A stretch of 64,000 nucleotides of DNA from Aphrocallistes beatrix (Eukaryota > Porifera > Hexactinellida > Sceptrulophora > Aphrocallistidae): NCBI GenBank assembly GCA_963281255.1, contig OY725502.1:2542001-2606000 (forward strand), in the 5' to 3' direction. The notes under the pieces are model-generated. The model was not told the origin of the DNA, did not search any database, and saw only the letters and a program-made list of their open reading frames with translations. Positions within the stretch are counted from its first letter, which is position 1. Every line of letters begins with the position of its first letter. Of this stretch, positions 20,272 through 31,524 are shown piece after piece. The translations under genes and the position numbers were made by a program.

Positions 20272-23200
20272 ATGGCAGCCCCTCCACCTGTCATACCGCC
20301 CTTGACGAAGGGAGACCGCATCGAAGACTGGCGATACTTATTTGAAGCAGCCACTCAGCACATTCTAACCTTGGAGGGGGGACAACAGAAGGCCATCCAG
20401 TTAATACCAGCCTACGTGAACCGGGATATCGTGGACCGTGAAGCAGCCAGGGATATAACCAAGGTAGCAACCACACTTAAAGAAGCATTAGATGGGCTAT
20501 CCGAGGTTGTAGACCCCCCCATGGATACCTACACGGCTATGCAGGAGGTATGCCATCTCCACTGGCAACCGGGTTAGAATATCGGAGAGTTCTTCTTTAC
20601 CTTAAAGCGTAAGGCGGCTTACGCGAAGTTGGGGCTCAAACATGTCGCGTCAATCATGGCGGGCCAATTGCCGAGAGAAATCCAAAACAAAATAAAGGGT
20701 AGTATCACCGAGATTCAGGACGACCTCGAGCATGCTGATGCGCATAAACTCTTACGTACGATAAAAGTAGAATTGGTGGATAAGGGATACGCATTGGATA
20801 AAGAAAACCGGAGCTTCGAGGCTGTTTCGAAAGTGGCGACTATCCAGTCAAAAGAGCTTGAAGAAGGGACTGAACACGACCCTATGGCTAGGGTTGAATA
20901 CGCATGGGGAAAGACCCATCCAGTCCGTCCTAAGCAAAGGTTCGGACCGAATCGCGGCGAAGGATGCTATATATGTGGAGGGGATCACCCTTGGCGGTAC
21001 TGCAAGGAAAAGAGGTGTCCGGCATGTGGGCAGAAGGGTCACTTATTAAAAGACTGCAGCGATAGGAAGTCAAGCGGAAGCAAGTACAAAGTAATGCAGG
21101 CAGGACAGCGTAACGGTAACAGCGAACTGTCGGCTGTTTTACCCGTAACACTAAACGGAGAACCTATAACTGCCTTACTCGACAGTGGAGCCGGACCATC
21201 TGTTCTAGATATACGCACCGTGTGTGACCTAGGCTTGGATTCTAAGATGACGCGCAAAACAGGAATAGTTTTTGGTTTATCTCGAGATCCCGTCGAAGTA
21301 ATTGGTAGAGTTACTCTCACCCTGGACTTGGGTGACGAGCAAGTCATTCAGCACTCATTTGAGATACTCGATGGGGCTCAGGATACTTGTATCCTAGGCC
21401 GTGACCTCCTCGCGAAATTCGATACAACTGAATTTAACTGGCTGAACCGACAAGTACGGCTAGGTGCGGTTTGGAAGAATCCTACTGCAACTATGGAAGG
21501 TGGTGAACCATTAACGAGGGCTTGCATCCTAGAGTCGTTGGCGTTGGATCCTTCGACGCCAGAGGTAGGCGAGTCTAAGGTACCGGGTTTCCACGTAAAT
21601 CCCGACCTAACCCAAGAAAGAAGGGAAAGTATGATCAAGGTCCTCCAGAAGTACCGTGATGTATTTGCCATCAACCCAAAATGTCCACAAGCAGCGAGAG
21701 GGGTGGTGCATCACATCGATACGGGCGATGCACAACCAGTGAAACAGAGACTGAGTCCCATAGCTCCCGTGGTAGAGGAGGAAATAACCCGCCAAGTAGA
21801 GGAGATGCTCCATAACAATATATGTCGACCGTCCAATTCACCGTGGGCAAGTAGGGTGATTTTAGTCACGAAGCGCGATGGAACCAAGCGATTCTGCGTG
21901 GACTTCAGAGAACTGAACAGGACGACGAGAGTGGATTCATATCCGATGCCGAATCCAAGAGACATATTGGACCGAATGCATGGAGACACACATTATTCTT
22001 TTCTGGATGGAGCGTCGGCTTACTGGGCAGTCGAAATAAACGAGGCGGATAAATTCAAAACAGCCTTCGCAACACCTAAGGGGCTCTTTGAAATTAATCT
22101 GATGCCTTTTGGCCTGGTTAACAGCGGTTCCACCTACCAAAGGTTAATGGACGAGACTTTAAGACCAATAGAACACGCTGACCCGTACATTGACGACGTA
22201 TGCGTGCATTCCAACGGATTCGACCATCATCTCTCTGACCTGGAAGGAACGCTAAAGGCTTTTCGGAAAGCCCGAATACAACTCAGACGAGACAAGTGCA
22301 CATTTGGATATCTTCAAGGAGAATTCTTGGGCCATGTGGTTTCAAGAGAGGGACACACACAGAGCCCTAGGCTGGTTGACAAGATTCGTAATGCCGCGAC
22401 CCCCAGATCTAAGAAGGATCTCTTGAGGTTCCTAGGCCTGGCAAATTTCTATAGAGAACACGTTCCAAATTTCGCTGCCATCGCAGGACCGTTATACCAG
22501 TTGACTCAGGACAAGTCACATTGGGCATGGAACGATAACGCCGCGTCTGCTTTTGATTCTCTTAAGAGCAAATTAACGGCTTCCCCGGTGATACTCGCAT
22601 TCCCAGATTGGGAGAGTGAATTTGTACTTCAGGTGGATGCGTCTTCGACAGCCGTGGGGGGTATTTTGTCACAGAGAGAAGGGGAACACATACTAAAACC
22701 GTTAACATTCTTTTCTTCAGGACTCACGCCGGCCCAGAAGAATTATTCAGCAGGGGAGCTGGAATGTTGGGCAGTAATTGCCGCAAGCCGCAAATTCCGA
22801 AAATACTTGCAGGCAGCTCCAAGCTTATGTTTCCTTACAGATCACAACCCTTTGGTCTGGCTACGTAGGCAGAAGGACCCCAGTGGAAAATTTGCCAGGT
22901 GGATTCAAGAGTTAGAATCCTTGGAATATCGCATAGAACACGTCAAGGGAGTCGAAAATGCTCCAGCCGATTACCTTTCTAGGGTTGAAGCAGAGATAGA
23001 TTGGGAGGTCAACAACGAAACGGAGTATTTCGAGAGACACGTTTACGCAACTAGAGGAGAAGAGGTCACTGGCATTCGAGGGAGACTAATACTGGGGCAA
23101 AAGCACAATCCTGCAACGTCATCCGCAATCAACCAGTTGAAGTCTTCTGGGGGTATCACCGAAGGGCAGTTCAAAAATCAATTAGGAGTCAATCTGACAG

Positions 23201-23439
23201 AAGGATTATTGTGTCGTGGGCGTAAAGTAATTGTTCCGAGTGAAATGAAGAACGAAATATTAACTCTGGTACACAACGAAGGACATTTGGGCATAGACAA
23301 AACGACGCGGCTAGTTCGGCAACAGTTTACTGGAAAAGGATGGACGCCGACATTGAGACATTCTGTAGAGGATGTCTCACATGCCACAGAAACAAGCCCA
23401 AGAATACGCCTATGGAGAAACTGGTACCTCTCAATATAG
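20272..23439 (+). pseudogene. gypsy gag-pol (gag, protease, RT, RNase H)
   Basis: One frame from ATG 20272, interrupted only by TAG at 20575-20577 in gag; the downstream 936-residue segment is fully open. Order: gag core; two zinc knuckles, CYICGGDHPWRYC and CPACGQKGHLLKDC (about 20966-21060); aspartic protease with ALLDSGAGPSVLD; reverse transcriptase with RFCVDFRELNR, SFLDGASAYWAV and the catalytic YIDDV (near 22190); RNase H with LQVDASSTAVGGIL and LTDHNPLVWL; then the start of integrase. The frame ends early at 23439 because of a single-base loss near 23325, after which integrase continues in another frame. The gag stop could be a mutation or a read-through site; a point mutation seems more likely. 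Confidence 0.92.
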
Positions 23440-24563
23440 CATCGAGACCAAGGGAGATAGTCGCGTTTGACGTAGCGACTCTCCCATGGGCTACGAATAA
23501 CCCCAGGTATTTTCTACTTATGGTGGACCTGTTTTCGAAATTCATCGAATTATATCCGATGGCGGATCAAGAGTCAGGGACTATAGTGGACGCAATAAAG
23601 AACGGATGGATATATAAACATGGCCCGCCAAGCTATGTACTTAGTGATCAAGGGCCCAATGTCGATAGCACTGAAGTCAGGGAAGCTTTGGCAGTATATG
23701 GGATCAGTAAGAGACGCAGTTCTCCCTATCACCCAGAAGGAGATGGACAAAGCGAACGAGGAATTCAGTCGGTAAAACAGGTGTTACGTTGTGTATTGGA
23801 GGAGAGGAACATAGCGAAAAACAGTTGGCCGTCACTACTCCCGGAGGTTTCCTACATTCTGAATTCCAGCCCGAATACAAGCACGCGTTTCACTCCCTAC
23901 AGAGTTATGTATGGGGTAGATCCTAAACCTGTAGCTACTGCGACATTGAACATCAATACCCAAGACCATGGTTACGACCCCCTCGAGTGGACGAAAGAGA
24001 TCCAATCTTCCAGTGAAATAGTAAATGAAGAAGTGAAAGAGAATTTAGGACTATCTCGAGGTAGGATGAAAGAGGCCTATGACAAGGGCAAGGGTAATTC
24101 TGACGTCAAACCCGGGGACCTAGTACTACTGGATAACCGTGTTAGGAAAAGCGGCCTGGACCGGAGATTCGAAGGACCTTTGATCGTGATAGAGAGAATA
24201 GGTCCAAACGTTCGTATTAGAAAGGAAGATCGGAAGGGAAAAATGTCAGAAAAGTGGGTACATCTCAATAGATGTAAGGTATTGGGTCCTCCAAGTTGGT
24301 ATCGCACAGAAATCCCAAGTTCACTAGCGATCCCGGAGGCAAACGAGAACGAATCGGAGGCCACAACCGAAGCGAATGATTATCAAGGTGAAACTTCATG
24401 GCATGATGAACAAGGTTCCGAAAGCCCCTCAGAATATAGTGTGCCCGAGTCTTCGGAAGTTGACACGATACCGCGCAGATCAGGTAGAATATGCAGACCT
24501 CCGCGGAAACTACTGGATTCGGGATGGCCTAATTATCCCGACTCGTCTGGAGACGAGAAATAA
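23340..24563 (+). CDS. gypsy integrase
   Basis: 407 residues open in the frame after the break. Zinc-finger end CRGCLTCHRNKPKN; the catalytic Asp in VAFDVATLP, the second in LSDQGPNVDS and the Glu in GDGQSERGIQ, giving the D,D,E core that joins cDNA to the host chromosome. The C-terminal domain has GDLVLLDNRV and FEGPLIVIERI (GPL in place of GPY/F). An acidic tail ends RRSGRICRPPRKLL before the stop. There is no chromodomain. In the normal element this is the end of pol and would be cut out by the protease. Confidence 0.9.
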   Translation: MDADIETFCRGCLTCHRNKPKNTPMEKLVPLNIASRPREIVAFDVATLPWATNNPRYFLLMVDLFSKFIELYPMADQESGTIVDAIKNGWIYKHGPPSYVLSDQGPNVDSTEVREALAVYGISKRRSSPYHPEGDGQSERGIQSVKQVLRCVLEERNIAKNSWPSLLPEVSYILNSSPNTSTRFTPYRVMYGVDPKPVATATLNINTQDHGYDPLEWTKEIQSSSEIVNEEVKENLGLSRGRMKEAYDKGKGNSDVKPGDLVLLDNRVRKSGLDRRFEGPLIVIERIGPNVRIRKEDRKGKMSEKWVHLNRCKVLGPPSWYRTEIPSSLAIPEANENESEATTEANDYQGETSWHDEQGSESPSEYSVPESSEVDTIPRRSGRICRPPRKLLDSGWPNYPDSSGDEK

Positions 24564-24577
24564 TTAGGGAGGGGTGA

Positions 24578-24800
24578 TGTTGTAGAGTAGATTAGTTCAG
24601 TTATCAGTTTACCATTAACAGAGAGTGGAATAACCAGCTAATACTTAGGTATCACTTTAGGCATAGGCATTCACTTATTGTTTACATTTATTTTCTGTAT
24701 TTCTATCCTTCTTACTTGTGGCTCCTTGCTTATCATAACTTGTTTCCTTCTCAGTTAATCTATTGATAAGACTAGGCTCGCCCCCTTTTAGATCGCAACA
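24578..24800 (+). repeat. 3' LTR
   Basis: Starts TGTTGTAGAGTAGATTAG and ends GATCGCAACA, directly after the polypurine tract. Confidence 0.9.
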
Positions 24801-24804
24801 ATGA

Positions 24805-25000
24805 TGTTTCATGTACCACTCAATGTTGTTGAACTTAGTCATTAATTAATGATAATTATTGCTACGATTATCCCAAAAAACTAAACAAACAATATACTAA
24901 TAATTGTATTAAGGTTCTAGTAAACATTTTTGACAAGTTTGAATTCACCCCAGGTACCCCCTGGGGGCACGTGTACCCCAGGTTCAGATCCGCTGCTATA
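24805..25000. other. Possible hAT-MITE tail
   Basis: CACCCCAGGTACCCCCTGG and GTGTACCCCAG (24945-24985) resemble the complement of CAGGGGTACCCC, which lies at 19989-20000 just left of the gypsy insertion. The gypsy may therefore sit inside a small MITE. The target duplication is unclear. Confidence 0.35.
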
Positions 25001-25002
25001 GA

Positions 25003-25129
25003 TCATGAAACTAGATCATGATCTAGGTACCACACTGGATCATGATCTGGGTACTATTGGATCATGATCTGTGTACTATTGGATCATGATCTGTGTACCA
25101 TTGAATCATGATCTGGGTACTATTTGTTA
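25003..25129 (-). repeat. Right end array of the 8.9-kb element
   Basis: Complement of the left array, with five GATCATGATC units and ending GGGTACTATTTGTTAC. The variant order mirrors the left end, including the inner GTACCACACTGGATC unit. Confidence 0.85.
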
Positions 25130-25470
25130 CCTCCCTTTTTTGGGCGACACCAGGTGGTACAAGTGGCTCTAAGTGGCGAAATATTAGCCTTGAAATTCTA
25201 AAAATCGAAATAATGTTTAGAACCCCTTTAGGGTTCTAAAAATGATTAAACAGAACTTTTGGCAAAATTTAGATAAAAAACAAAATGCCCATAGGAAAGG
25301 CCAACTTTTACGAGCATATGCTCTCTCGACTTTTTAATACCTCCTATATACATTAATTTCAAATTTGATACAGTTTGAAAATAGTAGTACAGTTCTTAGT
25401 AGGTACCTTATCCAATTAAATATATTATATATGTTATTTGATTAATGTTATTTGATTAAAAGCTTTAGAT

Positions 25471-26715
25471 TTGTCTATGTCTACTGTAACTCTACGTAGT
25501 AAGATCGAGAATTCACTCATCCAAATATCGCAAAACCAGAGTAAAAATCAAAAAGATGGACGAGAATTAATAAATCTTCTCAAAAATGAGGTTTCGATTT
25601 GTGAAAAAGATGCTATCCTCGCTATTTTTAAAGATTTCATCAGTATTATGGTTGAAGAACAACATAGTTTAATAATTAGCAGGAATTTCTTTATTCAATT
25701 AGTTGATTTTGTCAAATCTTATTCTATTTTTTCCAAAGATGTTCTCTCCTATGCTCTAGAAAAACTTAACCCGAGGACCTTATCATTCGAAGATCCTATT
25801 ATTTTAATTAGGCAAACTCTAGCTGAACTTTTGAAATGTGAAGGCGATAATATCTTGGCTGCAAATGTTCTCCAAAATATGCCACTTGAGAGTAATCAAA
25901 AACATATATCTAGTGACTTTAAAATGGACATATATTTGCAAATTGCTGAATTATATTTGATTGAGCATTTGTCGCCTAAAGCTGAAACTTACATTTCAAG
26001 AGCAGGATATTTACTTTCGGAAATCACAAAACAAGAATTAATTGTTCGTTATCAAGAGTGCTCTGCCAAGATGTTAGATTATAAACTTAAATTCTTAGAT
26101 GCTGCCCGAAAATATCTATATTTGAGTTTTAATTCTTCAGTCTCATTAATTGATCAAACCCAAGCTCTACGACGCGGGACGGTATGTGCAATTTTGGCTT
26201 CAGCTGGTTTGCAAAGATCGCGTATTCTTGCATCTTTTTATAAAGATGAACGTAGCATTCGCATCCCGGAATTTGTTGTTTTAGAGAAGATGTATTTAGA
26301 TCGTATTATACATGTAAATGAATTAGAAGAATTTGTTTTATCATTAAGTGCCCATCAGAAGACACCAAGCCAAGATGGAATGACTATTTTGGAGAGGGCT
26401 ATTATTGAACATAATTTGCTAGCAATATCCAAGTTATTTAAGAACATTTCTTTTCAAGAATTGGGCAATTTACTTGGCATCCCTTCACTTAAAGCTGAAA
26501 AAATTGCAGCTCAGATGATATCTGAAGAGAGAATGATTGGATCTGTTGACCAAATAAATTCTACTTTAGAGTTTAAAGCATCTAATAATTTAGATAGTTG
26601 GGATGAGCATATGAGATGTATATGTAAAGAAGTTAATTTTATTGTTGAAAAACTTGTACGAATTCACCCAGATTGGGCTGGGAAAGCTCTTTGTGATCAA
26701 ATTATTCCTCACTAA
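25471..26715 (+). CDS. CSN4: COP9 signalosome subunit 4
   Basis: Intact 414-residue ORF, close to the usual ~406 residues of animal CSN4. The COP9 signalosome removes NEDD8 from cullins and so controls cullin-RING ubiquitin ligases; CSN4 is one of its PCI-domain scaffold subunits, found in nucleus and cytoplasm. Recognisable family segments: [15 protein letters not shown] near residue 70, [22 protein letters not shown]-like [27 protein letters not shown], and the PCI/winged-helix part [17 protein letters not shown] and [16 protein letters not shown] near residues 305-355. The N-terminal alpha-helical repeats fill the first 200 residues. It is a single exon, although transposon genes here have introns, so it is either an intronless gene or a retrocopy that has kept its frame. 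No neighbour is related to it. Downstream poly(A) signal is not obvious. Confidence 0.96.
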   Translation: MSMSTVTLRSKIENSLIQISQNQSKNQKDGRELINLLKNEVSICEKDAILAIFKDFISIMVEEQHSLIISRNFFIQLVDFVKSYSIFSKDVLSYALEKLNPRTLSFEDPIILIRQTLAELLKCEGDNILAANVLQNMPLESNQKHISSDFKMDIYLQIAELYLIEHLSPKAETYISRAGYLLSEITKQELIVRYQECSAKMLDYKLKFLDAARKYLYLSFNSSVSLIDQTQALRRGTVCAILASAGLQRSRILASFYKDERSIRIPEFVVLEKMYLDRIIHVNELEEFVLSLSAHQKTPSQDGMTILERAIIEHNLLAISKLFKNISFQELGNLLGIPSLKAEKIAAQMISEERMIGSVDQINSTLEFKASNNLDSWDEHMRCICKEVNFIVEKLVRIHPDWAGKALCDQIIPH

Positions 26716-26814
26716 TGTACATCTATTCTTATTATCATATATTTAAATGAAGTATAATATTATTTTTGAATTTTGCAATTTAAAGTTGAAATAATTCGAG
26801 TCAATTTATTGAGG

Positions 26815-26874
26815 CTTATATTTCGATATTAGGAGTTGGTGTACTTATATTTCGATATTAGGAGTTGGTGTGAG
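26815..26874. repeat. Short tandem duplication after CSN4
   Basis: Two copies of CTTATATTTCGATATTAGG AGTTGGTG in direct order, period about 30 bases, with almost no divergence. Confidence 0.85.
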
Positions 26875-26881
26875 CTGGTTA

Positions 26882-27020
26882 TCCTTACTATTAAAACTCG
26901 ATTAATGTTTGATCGTTTGTTTGTTTGTTTGTTTGTTTGTTTGTTTGTTTGTTTGTTTGTTTGTTTGTTTGTGTTTGTTTGTGTGTGACTCCCACATGCC
27001 AAAAGTCAGCATCTCATAGA
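26882..27020 (+). repeat. Helitron 5'-end copy with (GTTT)n
   Basis: TCCTTACTATTAAAACTCG after host A (26881), then a long GTTT microsatellite at the place where other copies have TA repeats, then CTCCCACATGCCAAAAGTCA from the family body. The rest of the element is missing. Confidence 0.75.
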
Positions 27021-27454
27021 AATATGAGAGATGAGTATTTGTATTGTTTTTGAAAAGAACCCGTAATATTAGTCTTCGTTTCACACTATTTTTGAGATAC
27101 AGCCCCATTGGGATTTTGTACATTTTTAAGGATCAGACACATTTTTTTGACGGCCCCTACCTTAATATTTTAATAACTCTTCGTTTAGTTGATTGATCTT
27201 TCTAATTTTTATCTCAGATATTAGGTACAATATCTCATTTAATATATATCAAAACTAAATACATCAACTTATTTCTGTATGTGTTATTCCTTCCTAAATT
27301 TCGAAATCCAAAATATTTCATGTTATTCTTCAAGGACCAAAAACTCAACGTCCAAAATGGTTTCCATTTAATACTCCTACATTTCCTTAAAGCATTATAT
27401 ATGTCCTGTATATCTGACTATTTTCCCGTCTTTGTTTACAGATTAATCGTTTTT
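27021..27454. other. Non-coding stretch, no gene seen
   Basis: AT-rich. Nothing recognised. The truncated transposase-like gene to the right ends at about 27455. Confidence 0.4.
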
Positions 27455-29447
27455 GTCATGAGAGGTGGCAAAGAAATGCCATTCCGCTTATAATTTGAAA
27501 TCATGATGGTTTACAAGATTACACATGTTTTTGTAATTTTTGTATTGTGAGATTGCTCCGTCACTAAAGTAATATACAAGTACTTTTGAGAATATTTCGC
27601 AAGTTTGTGAGGTTAAGTATTGAAGTACGACATCAATAAATGAGTGAACAGTTAAAGCAATCGCTAATGATACAAAAGTTGATATTGCGAGTTGGCCCTC
27701 ATCTTCCCGATAGTAAACGACAAATGGATGAAGCGTAGCTTGAGAATTATTCCAGTGATATCCTTGAATCGCATCCTGAATAACAAAGCTATAATTCTCA
27801 GCAAAGTATAGCTTAATTATTGCTTCATTAGGTTTCTGGTGTTTTAAGTAGTTAGACTGATTTTTAGCAATATAGTGGTGTGTAGTTAACGTATCTGTTT
27901 CTTGAATTAAGATATCCAAAAAATCAGATAATGGCTTAATTTGTTCTTCTATTGTTACTTGATCAGTAGAAATCCATTGTTTGAACTTCACACTTTCATC
28001 ATTTTCAAGCATCGACTTTTCAAGTTTGCTTTCAATATAACGTTGCAAAGCAGAGGTTCCAGGGCAGTTCTGATATCGATGGATCATGCACAACTCTGAT
28101 TCAGTACTACATACGAGTTCTTCAAGTAGATTATGGTACGTAACTTTATCAGTCAGGGGCAAAGCTGAAATCATAAGCTTTACATTTTGATGGAGTGTGA
28201 ACCACGAGATCCCACTGTAATGCAATTCTTTGGTCTAAGCTCACAGAATTTTGAAACACCAATAGTAATATCTGGATGTTCTTTCTTAAAAACAGTATAC
28301 AATTCGTTTAGATTCATAAGTATTAGCCGTTTTAGCTTGTGAACGCGAGCATTTTCTACTTTCATTGATACAGTCTTTTTTCCCTGGTAAATACGTGATA
28401 TTTCATCATTTTCATAATACTTTTGTACGATTTCGATGGTGTTGTTACTAATACTTCTTCCGGGATTTGTTGGTAGTTCAGCTAATATGCCACTCAGTTT
28501 TGAATTTTCGTGCTTGTTTAACCATGTAACTAGTTACCTCGAATACTCTTTTCGTTTTTTCAATGGTCCAGCTGGAAGGTACTAGAGTGAGGAGACGAAT
28601 GGTTGATCGCTTTGATGAAACTTGTATCTTATCTTTAATTCCATTCAATATCTCATCCAAATCTTTACAATTCTGGCAACATGGTTGGCCACCCGAAGGT
28701 AAATACGTATTATCTCTGGAATATCCAAGGATGCTTGTGATTTGTTCATTTCTTGATTGCTATACTTGCATTACTTTCCGCTTACCATATTCAAGTTTAT
28801 TTTTATCGTTAATTTTTCGAAAGTTAGTGGTGAACATCCTAACTTAATTAATCCGACATTTAAAATATCTTTGTCCACTTCAGCATCATGATATTATTTA
28901 TCAACTTCGTCTTGACTTTGTTCAGAAAGTTCAGAATGTACTGAAGATTGAGAAGAACTACATGCATTGAAACAATCGTAACATAACTTTAGACCAGGTT
29001 TGACAGATAGCTCACCAGATAATTTGAATAGGTTATTAAACGTATCAGCTTCAAATTCACTTATAGTCCTAAGATATATGTAAGCTACAGTTTTCTTGTG
29101 CAACTGCCAAGGATCACAACATTTTAACTGCCAATTAGAATATTTATAAATATACACTACCCGGACAAAAGTTTCGACCACCACGAAAACTTCCATACAA
29201 ATAGTATTAAATTAGATCTATTAAAAAAGGAATATGTCCTTAAACAGTAGAAAATACTCTTTTTTAGTTTAAATTCGTAATCTACACATTCTAATTACTC
29301 ATAATTGAGAGTTTCAACTCAATTACTTATTCTTATGTAGAAAATTATCAACCTATGCCACTTTGTGTCACTGAACGCCATCATATATAATGGCTGTGAC
29401 TTGGGACAAGTAACATCAAGTATCAAATGTTGATATTTATTAACTTG

Positions 29448-31439
29448 GGGATACCGACATTTGGTTACACGACAATCCGTTACACGACATTTGGTTACAG
29501 ACAATTCTTTACATGACAATTCGCTACTGTGACATTACGTTACACGACCATTCGTTACAAGACATTTCGCTACTAATTTGATTGGCCAATTCTAGTCACT
29601 TGAAAGTTATTGTCTAACATCATACTTCAGTACACAGAATGTTGTAAAGTAATCATAAAAATAACACAAAAACTTCTAGTTAACATCAATCATCTAGTTA
29701 GCATCAATCATCTAGTTAGCATCCATCCCGAAATGATGTGCAACCCCTCTTAGGAAATCAATCCTAGGGCGATAGAAATAACTAGCGATGAGATTCTTCA
29801 GCGCTAATTCGTTTGCTTGTGTCTTTACACGTTTAGATGGCTGAGCTCCTGCAATGAATTTAGCCTGTCTCACCTCGACTAATCCTTGTTCCCGTTTTAA
29901 GGAAGCTACAAACTTCCAAATGGTAGGGTGGTGGCACCCAACCGTGGCATTAAAAGAACGGTGCCACGCCTCAACGATATTAGTTGTCCGGGGTAAACCA
30001 AATGGAGTGTCGAAATGGTGATTCCACATTTCAATAGGGAACAGAGCCTCCTTGTAAGTGCCGCCTGGTAGTGTACGTCCGATGTATGTTTTCTCAAAAT
30101 ATAGGATCAGACCGGTTGCTTGGGGAGTTGGAAGTTGTACAACATCTTCAAATAAATGGGGCACCTCGTGTGGTGCAGCGAAGGCGAGGGCTGGTAGCAT
30201 GCGGATGCGTATTGCCAGTTCTTCATCCTGGTTGTAATCTGATTGAAGTCCCTCGGATTGTACCTTACGCCAAATGTTTTGGGTGAGGTGGAAAAAGCAG
30301 CACTTTAGGAACGTATCTGGCCAGACTTGTTCAAAGCTGTTTAGTGCAGCCTTCTCGAAATCCATAATCATCTGGCTGGGATGAGCGTTAGGACAGAGAA
30401 TTTTGATTTGATGCCACATCCTCGAGTAGGTATTCTGTGTTTTATTCGGTAACAAGACAAATAGACTAGGGAGCAAGTGACCATTTTGTAGAGGGTCAGA
30501 TCCTCCTCGCAGGGCATGTACTACATACACCTGGCTGAAGAGTTCAGGAGCAGTTTTGAAGGTCACATCAGCCAGCCAGTACTGAGATTACTCCAGCATC
30601 TCGAGGTTTCGTTGTGTGGCGAAGATGAGGATTCTCCCTGATTCAGGGCCAGAGTCGTAGATAAGGAATTGCTCCCCTTTAGCAGTCTGTTGATAGTCCG
30701 GAGGGAAGATGAGCTCCTCCAGGCTAAGAGGTTGCACTGGTGCTGCAAGTTCTCGCTCTCTTTGACGCTGAATAGTACGCTTGAGACTGGTTAACTTTGG
30801 TAACTTAACAGAAACTCCCTCAGACACAGTGATGAGACTATTCCCTAAGATGTGATGCGAACTATCCTGCGTTTCACTCGCTTTCCTCTTCAAACCTAGT
30901 TTTACTTCATGACAAGTAACCACCTGTGTATCTGGTTCATGGAGCTGTTCATTGGTACGCTTAACAATTCATATTCCCTTCGTATGAACTCTAGCTTTGC
31001 AGACTCCTCTTCTCTCGCATTGCCAATGAATAACTTCTCCCACTCTCCTCTGTTGTCCATAAATAAATCCTCCTTCTATCATCTTAGAGCCCCCTCTTGA
31101 TGATTCGATCAGTCTAAATGACTGGTGATTTCCTGAATTTGTAGCTGTTGCCATTTTTGATGCGAAGTAAGAAGAAATGAAAATGAACTTAATTCAAACG
31201 TTCACTATTTATTTTGTAGATGAACTAGTGTAGGAATTTCAACACAGGTGACATAAAATAATTACACACAAATTTTCTATGATTTTAAACAATAACTTTG
31301 AAGTGACAGGAATTGGCCAATCAAATTAGTAGCGAAATGTCGTGTAACGTAATGTCACAGCTGCGAATTGTCATGTAACGAATTGTCTGTAACCAAATGT
31401 CGTGTAACGGATTGTCGTGTAACCAAATGTCGGTATCCC
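29448..31439 (-). mobile_element. MULE transposon, 1,992 bp
   Basis: Ends GGGATACCGACATTTGGTTA, inverted, flanked by a perfect 9-base duplication ATTAACTTG (29439-29447, 31440-31448), as expected for Mutator-like elements. The ~135-base inverted repeats are tandem arrays of TTACACGACAATTCG-type units. It carries a FLYWCH plus MULE transposase on the minus strand. Confidence 0.93.
29712..31154 (-). pseudogene. FLYWCH-MULE transposase
   Basis: One 480-codon frame from ATG 31154 to the stop before 29712, broken only by TGA at 30969-30971 and TAA at 30585-30587. N-terminus: a FLYWCH zinc finger (GGFIYGQQRR, then HWQCERRGVCKARVHTKG), which binds the element ends. Middle: basic linker RKASETQDSSHH. 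Catalytic domain: Asp in LADVTFKTAPELF, Asp in MIMDFEKAALNSF, the CCFFHLTQNIWRK Cys/His motif, and Glu in YFEKTYIGRTLPGG. C-terminal: NIVEAWHRSFNA and QGLVEVRQAKF. Length and order are those of animal MULE transposases. Two nonsense changes in an otherwise open frame suggest recent inactivation. Confidence 0.9.
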
Positions 31440-31524
31440 ATTAACTTGGGAGTTAGTAATCAAGCTGAGGCTATCAATTATGAGTAATTAGAAAGTGTAG
31501 TTTACAAATTTGAAATAAAAAATA

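Larger units (their letters stand above)
20016..24800 (+). mobile_element. Ty3/gypsy LTR retrotransposon, young copy
   Basis: 4.8 kb, LTRs of 219 and 223 bases, flanked by ATGA (20012-20015, 24801-24804). It codes for a gag-pol with CCHC knuckles, protease, reverse transcriptase, RNase H and integrase in the Ty3 order. A polypurine tract AGGGAGGGG lies just before the 3' LTR. There is no envelope-like ORF. The LTRs differ by about two substitutions and one 4-base indel, so insertion was recent. Coding is nevertheless broken by one stop in gag and one frameshift before integrase. A normal TGG-type primer-binding site is not visible after the 5' LTR. Confidence 0.93.
16202..25133. mobile_element. 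8.9-kb unclassified inverted-repeat element
   Basis: Flanked by CCTTTTTT (16194-16201, 25134-25141), which is single-copy CCTTCTTT in the uninterrupted TTAA element at 45204, so the insertion is well supported. The ends are inverted arrays of GATCATGATC units. Inside are a small ORF with a TATA box (16518-16829), a long-inverted-repeat block (16895-19980) and a gypsy retrotransposon (20016-24800). I do not recognise a transposase. Confidence 0.75.
15448..25305. mobile_element. TTAA-flanked element, copy 1, split open
   Basis: The outer pieces 15448-16193 and 25142-25305 align, in order, with the continuous copy at 44182-45372. Starts GGTTGACCGATTC after TTAA (15444-15447); the right end is GGAAAGGCCAACTT. 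No transposase is visible in either copy. Everything between 16194 and 25141 is a later insertion. A TTAA target fits piggyBac or Kolobok, but the superfamily cannot be fixed without a transposase. Confidence 0.75.

Noticed and set aside
20291..24364. Many minus-strand ORFs opposite the gypsy coding region
   Set aside because: Shadow frames with no domain and no independent support.
26902..27123. ORF ending in many Asn-Lys-Gln-Thr repeats
   Set aside because: It reads through the GTTT microsatellite in a Helitron copy.
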